A model generated the notes under the pieces. It searched no databases. It saw only the letters and a program-made list of their open reading frames with translations, and had not been told where the DNA came from. From Aureococcus anophagefferens (lineage: Eukaryota; Sar; Pelagophyceae; Pelagomonadales; Pelagomonadaceae), in assembly GCF_000186865.1 (NCBI RefSeq), contig NW_008705569.1, forward strand, positions 625,307-689,306: DNA of 64,000 bases. Direction: 5' to 3'. Shown piece by piece: positions 9,237 to 17,232 of the stretch. A program made the translations under genes and the position numbers. How positions within the stretch are numbered: position 1 is the first letter of the stretch; each line of letters starts with the position of its first letter.

Positions 9237-10577
9237 CTAACAACGAGACCAGAAGCGTCGGCGTGCGAAGAGCCCTCGTCGCCGCGGCGGCCGCGGCGGC
9301 CGCGGCAGCGCGTCCCACTCGGCCTTGAGGAACGCGGCGACGCACGGCGCGGCCTCGGGCGCGCCCGCGGCGTCCGTGAGCCGCGCGGCGAGCTCCGCGC
9401 GGCGCGCGTCGAGCAGCGCGGCGACGACGTCGCCGGGCAGCGCCGCGGCGTCGCCGTCGCCGGAGGCCGCGGCGAGCGCCTCGAGCGTCGCGAGCGTCGA
9501 CCGGAGCCGGTCGCCGGGCGCCGCGCCGGCGGCGACGTCGACGGTGTAGAGCCCGAGGCGCTGGGCGGCGCGCTCGCTCCGCCGCGCGGCTTCGTCGGCG
9601 AGTAGGCGCGCGCCGACGGAACGGACCGCGTCGCCGTCGAAGACCGCGGGCCGCGCGGCCGCGCAGGCCTCGACGACGTCGACCGCGTCGAAGCCGACGA
9701 CGCCGACGTCGTTGTCCGGCACGGCGAAGCCGTAGTGGAGCAGCAGCTCGAGGTTGCTCCGGTTCCCGTAGTCGTTGAAGACCTCGGCGCCGGCCGCGTA
9801 GCCCTCGGCCGACACGAGCTGCCACTTGGCCGCGTGGCGCTCGACGCGCACGCGCGCGCCGTGCTTGTGGTTCAGCAGGTCCAGCAGGGGCACGAGCGCG
9901 CGCCGCGTGCCCGGCGCCTGCAGCACGTCGGCGCTCGCCGGCTCGAGCCGGAAGACCTCCGCGTCGAGCGCGAACGACCTCGCGCGGACGTGCGCGAACG
10001 CCTCGACGAAGCGGTCCACCGGCACGCTGAGCACCGCGTTGCACTCGTCGTAGCGCGCGAGGACGTAGGCGCGCGTCGCCCGCGCGCACTCGGCGTAGCA
10101 CCGCGGGAGCAGCGCCAGGTCCTCGTCGCGGAGCGCGAGCGCGGACGCCGGCGCGGCGGGCAGCGTGTCGCGCCAGAGGAAGAAGCGGTCGTCCCTGCCG
10201 TCGCGCTCCTCGAGGACGATGTAGCAGGCGAGGACGGACTCGTCCGTGAGCGGCGCGCCGCGCGTCGAGGCCTCGGCGGCGGCGGCGGCGAGGTCGCCCC
10301 GCCGCGCGAGCGCGCGCTCCGCGAAGACCACCTCGCCGTCGCCCCAGGCGAAGACGCGCGCGGCCGGCGAACGCGCGCGCGTCGTGCGCACGCCGCGGCC
10401 CGTCGCCGCGAAGTCGTGGACGTCGAGGCCGAAGGGCTCGAGGCGGGCGTTCAAGTAGGCGCGCTGCCCCACGCCGTCGCCGCGTGCGGCGGCGAGCTGC
10501 AGCAGGAATGCGATCATCGTCGCATTCGCGATACGTTTGTGAACACCTGTCATCGTTGTCGCACTTGCCGTGCTCAT
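9237..10577 (-). CDS. SET-domain protein methyltransferase (SETD3/Rubisco LSMT-like)
   Basis: The product has 446 residues. It shows the SET core of the SETD3/LSMT group: an early GRGVRTTR segment, and RALVPLLDLLNHKHGARVRV leading to GAEVFNDYGNRSNLELLLHY with GFAVPDND. The NH and NDYG residues are the S-adenosylmethionine and catalytic contacts of the family. The C-terminal 150 residues correspond to the substrate-binding helical domain. Targets in the family are lysine (Rubisco, cytochrome c) or actin histidine; the target here is unknown. A hydrophobic MIAFLLQLAAARG segment near residue 21 could be a leader, in which case translation would start later than 10577. Confidence 0.85.
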   Translation of the reverse strand: MSTASATTMTGVHKRIANATMIAFLLQLAAARGDGVGQRAYLNARLEPFGLDVHDFAATGRGVRTTRARSPAARVFAWGDGEVVFAERALARRGDLAAAAAEASTRGAPLTDESVLACYIVLEERDGRDDRFFLWRDTLPAAPASALALRDEDLALLPRCYAECARATRAYVLARYDECNAVLSVPVDRFVEAFAHVRARSFALDAEVFRLEPASADVLQAPGTRRALVPLLDLLNHKHGARVRVERHAAKWQLVSAEGYAAGAEVFNDYGNRSNLELLLHYGFAVPDNDVGVVGFDAVDVVEACAAARPAVFDGDAVRSVGARLLADEAARRSERAAQRLGLYTVDVAAGAAPGDRLRSTLATLEALAAASGDGDAAALPGDVVAALLDARRAELAARLTDAAGAPEAAPCVAAFLKAEWDALPRPPRPPRRRGLFARRRFWSRC

Positions 10578-10652
10578 CGCGCGCCGGTGCGACTCATTGC
10601 GAGCGGCTCTGCAAGCACTGCAACAGCAAGTTCAACGAAACGGCCTCGGATC

Positions 10653-12350
10653 TCAACGAAGCAGGTTAGCCCGGCCTCCGCTGCCCGCGGGCACGGGGAA
10701 GGCGCCGGGCCAGGCGAGGATCTTGGGCCGCGGCGGCGCGTCGTCGGCGGGCCGCGCGTCGTCGCCGGGCGGCCGCGGCGGCGGCGGCCGCGTGGGCGGC
10801 GTCGCGCCGGACGCCGCGCGGTGCGCCGCGAGGCGCGACCGCGCGGACGGCGTGCGCGTCAGGGGCTTGCGCGCCGGGAGCGCGCCGAAGGCCGACGTCG
10901 CCGGCGCGTCGGCGCCGTACCGCCGCGGCGGCGGCGCCGCGAGCTCGGGCTGCCGGTACGTACCGGGGTCGGGCCAGTCGACGGCGCGCGCGCGGTGCGC
11001 GTTGAGCTTGCGCACGCGCTTCTCCCGGAGCGCGCGCGCCGCGGGGTCGGCGGCCTTGTCGGCCTTGGGCTTGCGCGCGGGCTTCGCGGGCGGCGTTTTT
11101 TTTTTTGCGGACGCGGCGGACGCGAGGGTCTGCTCGTCGAAGTGGGGGTTCACGCGCGCGCTCCTCGGCCGCTTGGTCTTGCGCCGCGCCTTCTTTTTGG
11201 GGGGGCGCGCGCTCTCGCGCCACTCGGCGCGCATCTTCCGGCGCAGCGATTTCAGCCGCTCGCTCTTCTCCGCGGCCTGCCTCACGACGCGGCGCAGGAA
11301 CTCGGACGGCGCCGCGGGCTTCGCCGGCGGCGGCGCCGGGGGCGCGCCGTCGCGCCGCGGCGACTTGGACGGCCGGCACGCGGACCCGCGCCGCTCCGCC
11401 TCCGCGGCCTTTTTCCGCTCGAGGCTCCGCGCGAGGTCCTCGAGGATCGCGGTGCTCTTCTTCGCGCTCAGCCGCAGGGTCTCGGGCTCCGACGCCGGCG
11501 GCGCCCGCGGCCGGGGCACGCCCAGGGCCCGGCAGAACGCGTCGAGCGTCGCGTGGGAGAGGCGCGCGTCGCCGCCTTTCGCGACGACGCCCTCGCCGGG
11601 CCGGCCGTAGGCCTTGACGCCCGGGAGGGGCACGAGGGGCCCGCCGCGGGGCACGTTGTCCGTCGCGCCGACGAGGAGCTGGGCGCCCTCGGCCATGCGG
11701 CCCTCGATGCGCTCGAGCGCGCGGCGCGCGCCCGCGGCGTCGCTGTACAAGAACGCGCTGTAGCGGCAGAGCACGAGGTCGAAGGTGCGGCCGGCGAGGG
11801 CGCTCTCCATGGCCTCGGCGGCGATGTCCTCGACCTTGAGCTCGAGGGCGTCGGCGACGGCCCGCGGCGCCCTGAGGCGCCGGGCCCGGCGGCCGACGTC
11901 GCCCCGGACGTCGACGAAGCGGTCCGCGAGCACGTCCGCCGGCACGGTCTTGAGCGCCGCCGCCGTCCAGACGCGGCCCGCGTCGCCGGCGAGGGCGATG
12001 AGCTCGGGCTTCATGTCCGTGCCGACGCTCTCGAGGGCCGGCGCGGCGCCGAGCGCGCGCCGGAGCGCCGGCGCGGCGCGGCTCTCGTAGAGCAGGGCCA
12101 GGCTGTAGAGCTCCTCGCCCGACGAGCAGCCGCAGCTCCAGACGCGCAGCGGCCGCCGCTCCCTGGCGGCGCGGCAGGCCGCGCGGAAGAGGCCCACGTT
12201 CTCGAGCCAGTCCCAGGCCTTGGCGTCGCGGAAGAAGGACGTGTGGGCGCGCCAGGTGTCGTTCTTCGGCGACGCCGGGAAGGGCGACCGCGCCGGCGAC
12301 GGCGACGACGCCGACGCCGGCTTCGGCGCCGGCGGGGGCTGCGGCTCCAT
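10653..12350 (-). CDS. CheR-type S-adenosylmethionine methyltransferase with long basic tail
   Basis: The product has 565 residues. Residues about 20-270 match the catalytic domain of bacterial chemotaxis CheR: HTSFFRDAKAWDWL, the SAM-binding LRVWSCGCSSGEELYSLALL, a VGTDMKPE acidic site, and FDLVLCRYSAFLY. CheR methylates chemoreceptor glutamates in bacteria. There is no regulatory N-terminal CheR domain here. The remaining 300 residues are disordered and Lys/Arg/Pro/Ala-rich (KKKARRKTKRPRSAR), as in nuclear or cytoskeletal proteins. I chose the ATG at 12350 because the 36 residues before it look like non-coding sequence. The divergent EF-hand gene begins 218 bp away. Confidence 0.75.
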   Translation of the reverse strand: MEPQPPPAPKPASASSPSPARSPFPASPKNDTWRAHTSFFRDAKAWDWLENVGLFRAACRAARERRPLRVWSCGCSSGEELYSLALLYESRAAPALRRALGAAPALESVGTDMKPELIALAGDAGRVWTAAALKTVPADVLADRFVDVRGDVGRRARRLRAPRAVADALELKVEDIAAEAMESALAGRTFDLVLCRYSAFLYSDAAGARRALERIEGRMAEGAQLLVGATDNVPRGGPLVPLPGVKAYGRPGEGVVAKGGDARLSHATLDAFCRALGVPRPRAPPASEPETLRLSAKKSTAILEDLARSLERKKAAEAERRGSACRPSKSPRRDGAPPAPPPAKPAAPSEFLRRVVRQAAEKSERLKSLRRKMRAEWRESARPPKKKARRKTKRPRSARVNPHFDEQTLASAASAKKKTPPAKPARKPKADKAADPAARALREKRVRKLNAHRARAVDWPDPGTYRQPELAAPPPRRYGADAPATSAFGALPARKPLTRTPSARSRLAAHRAASGATPPTRPPPPRPPGDDARPADDAPPRPKILAWPGAFPVPAGSGGRANLLR

Positions 12351-12568
12351 GGCTAGGCGAGGAGAACGCAGCAACCCATAGCGCGTCTTCGTAACGATAG
12401 AAATGTTTACGGTGAAGCTCAAGATATACTCGTATGCGGAGGCCCGTTCCCCGTACAACGGCGCGATCCCACGAGGAGAGCAGCCCTGTTCTTTTGCTCA
12501 CGCAAAACTTCTCGAAGGTCGCTTCGGGCCGGTGAAGGCGGGCCCGCAAAGCGCGGACGTCGCCGCTC

Positions 12569-13339
12569 ATGGCCGGCCTCGGCGCCACGGCGGCCTGCCT
12601 CGCTCGGAAGCGCCGCGGCAGCCGCGACCGCTCCAAGAGCCCCGTGCGCAAGGACTACGGCGCCCTGACGCCCGTCGTCTCGGCCACGACGACGGTCGAG
12701 GCGCTCTACGACCGCGTGCGCGGGGACCGGGCCGAGTGCGGCGTGTCGCGCGACGAGACGCGCTGCGTGCTCGCGGAGCTCACGAACTGCGAACCCGCCG
12801 CCGTCCGCGAGGACGACCTCGACATCGTCCGCCGCCGCGCGTGCAATCTGCGGACGTCGCCGCCGGCGCCCGGCCGCTCCCTGAGCGGCCTCGCCCCGGC
12901 GCCCGTCGCCGCCGTCGCGGCCGCGGGCGCCCCGGAATGCGACGCCGCGGAGGCCGCCGTCGTCGACGAGCGCGAGGCCCGGCTCGAGAAGCGGGCGCTG
13001 GTCGAGGCCACGCTGCTCTACACGAACTACCTCGACCACAAGGGCGCCGTCGACGCGCTCTACGCCAAGCACGCCAAAACCCGCGGCGGCCAGCTCTCGC
13101 CCGCGCAGCTCCGCGACGCGTTAGAAGCGCTCGAGCGCAAGCACGGCGGCCACGAGTGCTTCGGCATCTCCTTCTCCGTCATCCCGAGCAAGCGCGACGT
13201 CGTCGACATCATCGAGAAGTGCGACCTCGACCAGGACGGCTTCATCAACCGCATCGAGCTCATCCCCGCGCTCCAGGTGTGGAAGAAGATCGCGGACCGC
13301 CATGCGTCCGCGCAGACGTCCGTCTGCGCGATCATGTAG
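12569..13339 (+). CDS. EF-hand protein with C-terminal CaaX box
   Basis: The product has 256 residues. A canonical EF-hand sits near residues 210-240 (CDLDQDGFINRIEL). An upstream helix-rich segment (residues 140-200) with KHAKTRGGQLSPAQLRDAL may be a degenerate EF-hand. The N-terminus is basic with RDRSKSPVRK, a possible phosphorylation site. The protein ends in CAIM, a good CaaX box, so farnesylation and membrane attachment are likely. The partner is unknown. It shares a short promoter region with the CheR-like gene. Confidence 0.75.
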   Translation: MAGLGATAACLARKRRGSRDRSKSPVRKDYGALTPVVSATTTVEALYDRVRGDRAECGVSRDETRCVLAELTNCEPAAVREDDLDIVRRRACNLRTSPPAPGRSLSGLAPAPVAAVAAAGAPECDAAEAAVVDEREARLEKRALVEATLLYTNYLDHKGAVDALYAKHAKTRGGQLSPAQLRDALEALERKHGGHECFGISFSVIPSKRDVVDIIEKCDLDQDGFINRIELIPALQVWKKIADRHASAQTSVCAIM

Positions 13340-13597
13340 CGGCGTGCGTCTCCTTCGCGCCGTTCCCTGTCCTATACTTGTGTTCCTTTGCTTCCTGCCG
13401 AGGACGCTCCAAGGAGGTTCGAGGCGTCTCCGTCTTGGGAGATTGGGTAGCAATGGCCGAGAAAGCTTCAAGGAGTCGACCGTGCGGATGAGGTGCAGAT
13501 GAGGTTGTGATTACTCGCCGGCCGAGCGTGTGGCAAGAAGCTGGCAGCCATGCTCCTAGCCTAGAGCTAGCTCGCCGAAGCGTGTGGGCAAGAAGCA

Positions 13598-14689
13598 ATG
13601 GCAGCCATGCTCGGCCGCGCCGCGAGCACCCTCGCGCCGCTGTGCGCGTCGCTCGCTTCCTGCGGGTGCGACGCCGGCCGGACGGTGACGGACCACACGT
13701 CCTGCGAGTGGACGGCGGAGACCTGGGACGCGCACCGGCCGCCGACGCTGCGCCAGTGGCTCAGCGAGAAGCCCTTCGCGCTGGCCTGGAGCCAGGGCTT
13801 CGGCTGCGAGGTCGCGTCGCTGGGCGCGACGCTCGCGCTCGCCGACGGTCTAGGCTCCGAGGCCGCGCTCCGGAAGCAGGTGCTGGCGACGAGCGGCGCG
13901 AGCTCCGGCGCGAAGGTCGCCGCGGTCGTCGCGACGCCCGGCGCGTCGCTCGAGGCCATGGCCGCGAGCCTCAAGGGTTTACGGTTCCGCGACGTGCTCT
14001 GCGACTTCGGGGACACGGCGCTGTCGCGCGGCGGCTGGGTCCACGCGACGAAGATGCGCGCGCATTTGGCGCACTTCGTCGGCGAGGGCGCGCGGCTCGA
14101 GGATCTGGCAAAGCCGTTCAATACGACGGCCTTCGACTTGAAGAGCCTGCGCGTCGTCGCGATCGGCGCTCGGACGCCGCGCGACAAGGGCGACGTCGTC
14201 GACGCGTGCTTCGGCTCCGGCGCGTTCCCGCCGCTCTTCCCGCCGGTGGCCTTCGGCGACTGCCTGCTGACGGACCTCGCCTTCTTCACGGACGCCGCGG
14301 GGCTGCGCGGCATGGCGGGACGGCCCGGCCGCGTGCTCCAGATCGCCAACGCCGACTTTCCCATGAACGGCCCCTGGGTCGTCAAGGCGCCGTCGGACCT
14401 GGACCACCTGGGGCGGCCCGAGGTCGTCTCCGTCGTGCTCACGGGCATGACGCGCGTCATGCCCATCCCGCCGGGCGCCGGCGCGCGCGTGCCCGCGGCG
14501 CTCGACGGCGCGCGGGCGGGGGTCCGGGCCGCGCTCGACGCGCCGCTGGCCAAGGGGAGCGAGCCGGGCCACTACGTCGCGCGCGTCCGGGCCCGCGCCA
14601 CGCCCCGGGACGCGGAGATCCGCCGGGCCAACGCGGCCACGGCGCTCGGCCTCGTCGTTCTGGCGCTCGTCGCGGCGCGGCGCTCCTAA
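13598..14689 (+). CDS. patatin-like phospholipase, divergent, membrane-associated
   Basis: The product has 363 residues. The segment LATSGASSGAKVAAVVATPG contains a GxSxG nucleophile elbow (GASSG) in the position expected of patatin-like serine lipases. A downstream ACFGSGAFPPLFPPVAFGD and LLTDLAFF could supply the catalytic Asp region (the usual DGG is absent). An N-terminal hydrophobic segment and a C-terminal one (ALGLVVLALVAARRS) suggest a secretory or membrane protein. Assignment is moderate because the oxyanion-hole glycine motif is not obvious. It ends 4 bp before the stop of the convergent VASt gene. Confidence 0.5.
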   Translation: MAAMLGRAASTLAPLCASLASCGCDAGRTVTDHTSCEWTAETWDAHRPPTLRQWLSEKPFALAWSQGFGCEVASLGATLALADGLGSEAALRKQVLATSGASSGAKVAAVVATPGASLEAMAASLKGLRFRDVLCDFGDTALSRGGWVHATKMRAHLAHFVGEGARLEDLAKPFNTTAFDLKSLRVVAIGARTPRDKGDVVDACFGSGAFPPLFPPVAFGDCLLTDLAFFTDAAGLRGMAGRPGRVLQIANADFPMNGPWVVKAPSDLDHLGRPEVVSVVLTGMTRVMPIPPGAGARVPAALDGARAGVRAALDAPLAKGSEPGHYVARVRARATPRDAEIRRANAATALGLVVLALVAARRS

Positions 14690-14693
14690 CATT

Positions 14694-16457
14694 TTACTCC
14701 TCCGTCAGCGGGATTTCGTCGTCGTCGCCGCCGGGCAGCGTCGCCGCGTCGTCGGCGGCCTCGTCGTCGCAGCCCTTGAGCGGCACCGTCGGCGCGCTGT
14801 CCGCGAGCAGGTCCGCGGAGCACACGTAGAAGAGGAGCTTCGGCTCGGACTGGGACCGCGGGAGCGGCGCGTCCGCGGACAGCTCGACGTCCCGCGCCGG
14901 GCTCGGCGGCGTCGTCCAGCTCGGGAACCAGCTCTCCGCCGCCGCCTCGCGCCGCGTCGGGCTGTCCGCCGCGTCCGTCCAGCTCGGGCTCCAGGGCTCG
15001 GCCGCGGCGTCGTCGTCGTCCGCGAGGGCCAGCGCGAGGGCCAGCGACGCGTCGTCGTTCAAGGACACGTCGACCTCGCGCGCGACGGTTTCGCCGGCTT
15101 CGGGCGGCGGCGGCGCCGCGGCCGCGGCGCCGCCGCCGCGGAGCGCGGCCTCCGCGAGCGCGCGCCAGCCGCCGTAGACGCCCGCGAGCTCCGCCTCCGT
15201 CTTGTAGACGATGATGCCCGAGAGCCACGTCGGGAACGCGTCCGAGAGGACCACGCGGAACGCGACGCGGACGCGCGACCCGCCGCCCCTGTGGTCGACG
15301 CGGCACACGGTCTCGACGAAGAGCGTCTCGCCGTAGGGGATGCCCGTGAAGTGCGACGCCTCGTAGACGGCGAAGGGCGTGCCCTCGAAGTTCGCGAAGG
15401 CCCGCTGGTTCTTGACCGTGGGCACCGTGACGTCGGAGCCGACCCAGCGCGGCACGGGGATGCCCAGCGGGTGCCGGAGCTGGAAGTGGCGCGACCGCGA
15501 CGTCCCGGACGGCGCCCAGGGCTCGCCCTCGACGGACGCGTCGCCGCCGGCCTCTAGAAAAGCCTGGAAGAACGCCTCGTCCTCCCACAATTCGGCGAAG
15601 ACGTCCTCCGGCGCGCGCGGCGTCTCCAAGTCGACGAGCGGCCGGAAGACGCCGCCGCCGCCCCAGGCGCCGCCCCAGGACGCCCGGGGCTTCTCGGAGC
15701 GCAGGCACGCGCGCACGGCCGCGGCGGCGGCGGCCTCGTCGTCGGGGAGCGGCGGCGGCGGCGTCGTCGGCGTCGACGGCGCCGACGGCGGCGGCGGCGG
15801 CGGCTCCGCGGCGACGGCCGGCGGCGCGCTTTTGACCTTGGGGTGGCGCTTGAGGGCGCCGGCGAAGGCCGCGAGGCACTCGCTCAGGCCCCAGGCGACG
15901 ATGCGCACGACGGCGTAGAACAGCGTCACGCTCAGCAGCGGCGGCGGCTCCTCGTCGACGGCGGCGTCCTCGGAGGCCTCCGGAGGGGCGGCGCCCTCCG
16001 CCTCCGGCGCGTCGACGAGGCCGTGCATCTCCGCGGCGAGGCCGTGCACCTCCGCGGCGAGGCCGTGCGGCGCGTCAACGAGGCGCGCTTTGAGCTCCGG
16101 CGTCTTCGGCCGGCCGACGAGGCCGTCGAGCCAGCGCGACTCCGGCGGCGGCGCCGGCGGCGTCGCGGGCGGCGCCGCGGGCGCGTCGATGACGCGGGCG
16201 ACGACGCCGTCGCGCGTCTCGCGGCCCGCGAGCCACGCGGCGGCGTCGACGGCGGCGCCATCGCGCTTCTCGGCGTCGCGCCCCGCGAGCCAGGCGCGCT
16301 GCTCCGCCGTGAGGTCGTCCTCCGCCGGCGCGGCGGCCGCCGCCATGCGCTCGATGTCGGCGACGGCGAGGCGCTCGAGATCCCGGAGCGGCGGCGCTGT
16401 GGTGTTTGTCGTGTTGTTATCGTCCGATCCCATCGATGGACCCTCCAGTGCCATCAT
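14694..16457 (-). CDS. VASt-domain (StAR-related lipid-transfer-like) protein
   Basis: The product has up to 587 residues. Residues about 330-470 match the VASt domain: VFAELWEDEAFFQAFLEAGG, SRSRHFQLRHPLGIPVPRWV, FAVYEASHFTGIPYG, FVETVCRVDH, and a terminal SGIIVYKTEAELAGVYGGW. In GRAM-VASt proteins this domain binds sterol or lipid at membrane contacts. A hydrophobic LLSVTLFYAVVRIVAWGL segment (about residue 180) may be a membrane anchor. Flanking regions are acidic and Pro/Ala-rich, with a short HGLAAE repeat. The start is uncertain: ATGs at 16457, 16454 and 16433 are in frame; the open frame to 16667 overlaps the divergent cupin gene and is disregarded. Confidence 0.7.
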   Translation of the reverse strand: MMALEGPSMGSDDNNTTNTTAPPLRDLERLAVADIERMAAAAAPAEDDLTAEQRAWLAGRDAEKRDGAAVDAAAWLAGRETRDGVVARVIDAPAAPPATPPAPPPESRWLDGLVGRPKTPELKARLVDAPHGLAAEVHGLAAEMHGLVDAPEAEGAAPPEASEDAAVDEEPPPLLSVTLFYAVVRIVAWGLSECLAAFAGALKRHPKVKSAPPAVAAEPPPPPPSAPSTPTTPPPPLPDDEAAAAAAVRACLRSEKPRASWGGAWGGGGVFRPLVDLETPRAPEDVFAELWEDEAFFQAFLEAGGDASVEGEPWAPSGTSRSRHFQLRHPLGIPVPRWVGSDVTVPTVKNQRAFANFEGTPFAVYEASHFTGIPYGETLFVETVCRVDHRGGGSRVRVAFRVVLSDAFPTWLSGIIVYKTEAELAGVYGGWRALAEAALRGGGAAAAAPPPPEAGETVAREVDVSLNDDASLALALALADDDDAAAEPWSPSWTDAADSPTRREAAAESWFPSWTTPPSPARDVELSADAPLPRSQSEPKLLFYVCSADLLADSAPTVPLKGCDDEAADDAATLPGGDDDEIPLTEE

Positions 16458-16581
16458 GGCCGGCGTGGCATGCTTCGGAGGGCTGCCGAGGCCGTTGGGT
16501 TCGACCTTGCCGTCAATAAGCAGCTTTGTTGCGCCGCTCTCCGCGCTCTCGCACGGCGCCGCTCGAGCTCTCGCGCTGCCA

Positions 16582-17167
16582 ATGGCCGCCATGCAGGACG
16601 CGACCATGATCGACAAATTGAAGACGACGTACGACATGCAGCCGCACCCCGAGGGCGGCTTCTTCAAGGAGACCTACCGCGCCGAGTCGCGCATCACCTC
16701 GTCCTTCGGCGAGCGCAGCGCGTCGACGGCGATCTACTTCCTGATCACGCCCGGCTCCGTGTCGCGGCTGCACCGCATCCGCGCCGACGAGGTCTGGCAT
16801 TTCTCAGCGTCTTGCGGCCGTGACGAATTTTGAGAGATTTTGGCTGGGAAAACGATGAAAAATCGTCACCGACAGGCACTTTTATCTCGGCGGTCCCATG
16901 ACCGTCGTCGAGCTCGTCGACGGCGCGGCGAAGTGCACGACGCTCGGCCACGACGTGCTCGACGGCCAGCTCGTGCAGTACACGGTCAAAGCCGGCACGT
17001 GGTTCGGCTCCTTCCCCAACGCCGGGTCGGCCTACTCCTTCGTCGGCTGCACCGTCGCGCCGGGCTTCGAGTTCGAGGACTTCGAGTTGGGCTCGCGCGC
17101 CGCGCTCCTCGCCGAGTTCCCGGACGCCAGAGACCTCGTCGTCAAACTCACGGAGGGGCTTCCCTAA
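16582..17167 (+). CDS. DUF985 (cupin_5) family protein, interrupted by an introner
   Basis: Exons 16582-16796 and 16876-17167 give 168 residues. The sequence follows the DUF985 cupin pattern: HPEGGFFKETYRAESRI, then STAIYFLITPGSVSRLHRI, DEVWHFY restored by the splice, a central GTWFGSF and a terminal GFEFEDFELGSRAALLAEFP. Histidines of the cupin metal site (LHRI, VWHF) are present. The function of DUF985 proteins is poorly known. The intron is a 79-bp GC-AG introner at phase 2. The stop codon lies in the first copy of a 69-bp duplication shared with the convergent prolyl hydroxylase. Confidence 0.85.
16805..16875 (+). mobile_element. Introner, family C copy 1 (in DUF985 gene)
   Basis: A 71-bp element starting CAGCGTCTTGCGGCCGTGAC and ending CGTCACCGACAG, with a short imperfect inverted repeat (GTGACGA / TCGTCAC). 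It is flanked by GCATTTCT upstream and GCACTTTT downstream, an 8-bp duplication with two differences. The intron is 16797-16875, GC-AG, and splicing gives an uninterrupted VWHFYL in the cupin. Confidence 0.85.
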
Positions 17168-17227
17168 GTGTCGTTATAACAGTCGAGCTCCGTCGCGAGC
17201 AGCGCGGCTCCCCTAAGTGAGACGGGG
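17159..17227. repeat. 69-bp tandem duplication at a convergent gene end (first copy)
   Basis: The sequence starting CTTCCCTAAGTG at 17159 recurs at 17228. Both copies carry CGTTATAACAGTCGAGCTCC. The second copy encodes the true C-terminus of the prolyl hydroxylase. The first encodes an almost identical C-terminus (N-D-T for N-A-T) but lies beyond that gene's stop, in the cupin 3' region, where its TAA stops the cupin. Confidence 0.9.
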
Positions 17228-17232
17228 CTTCC

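Noticed and set aside
9735..12356. An 873-codon plus-strand open frame across the SET and CheR-like genes
   Set aside because: The translation is almost only Arg, Gly, Ala and Val, as expected of the antisense of GC-rich genes; the minus-strand frames carry the recognisable domains.
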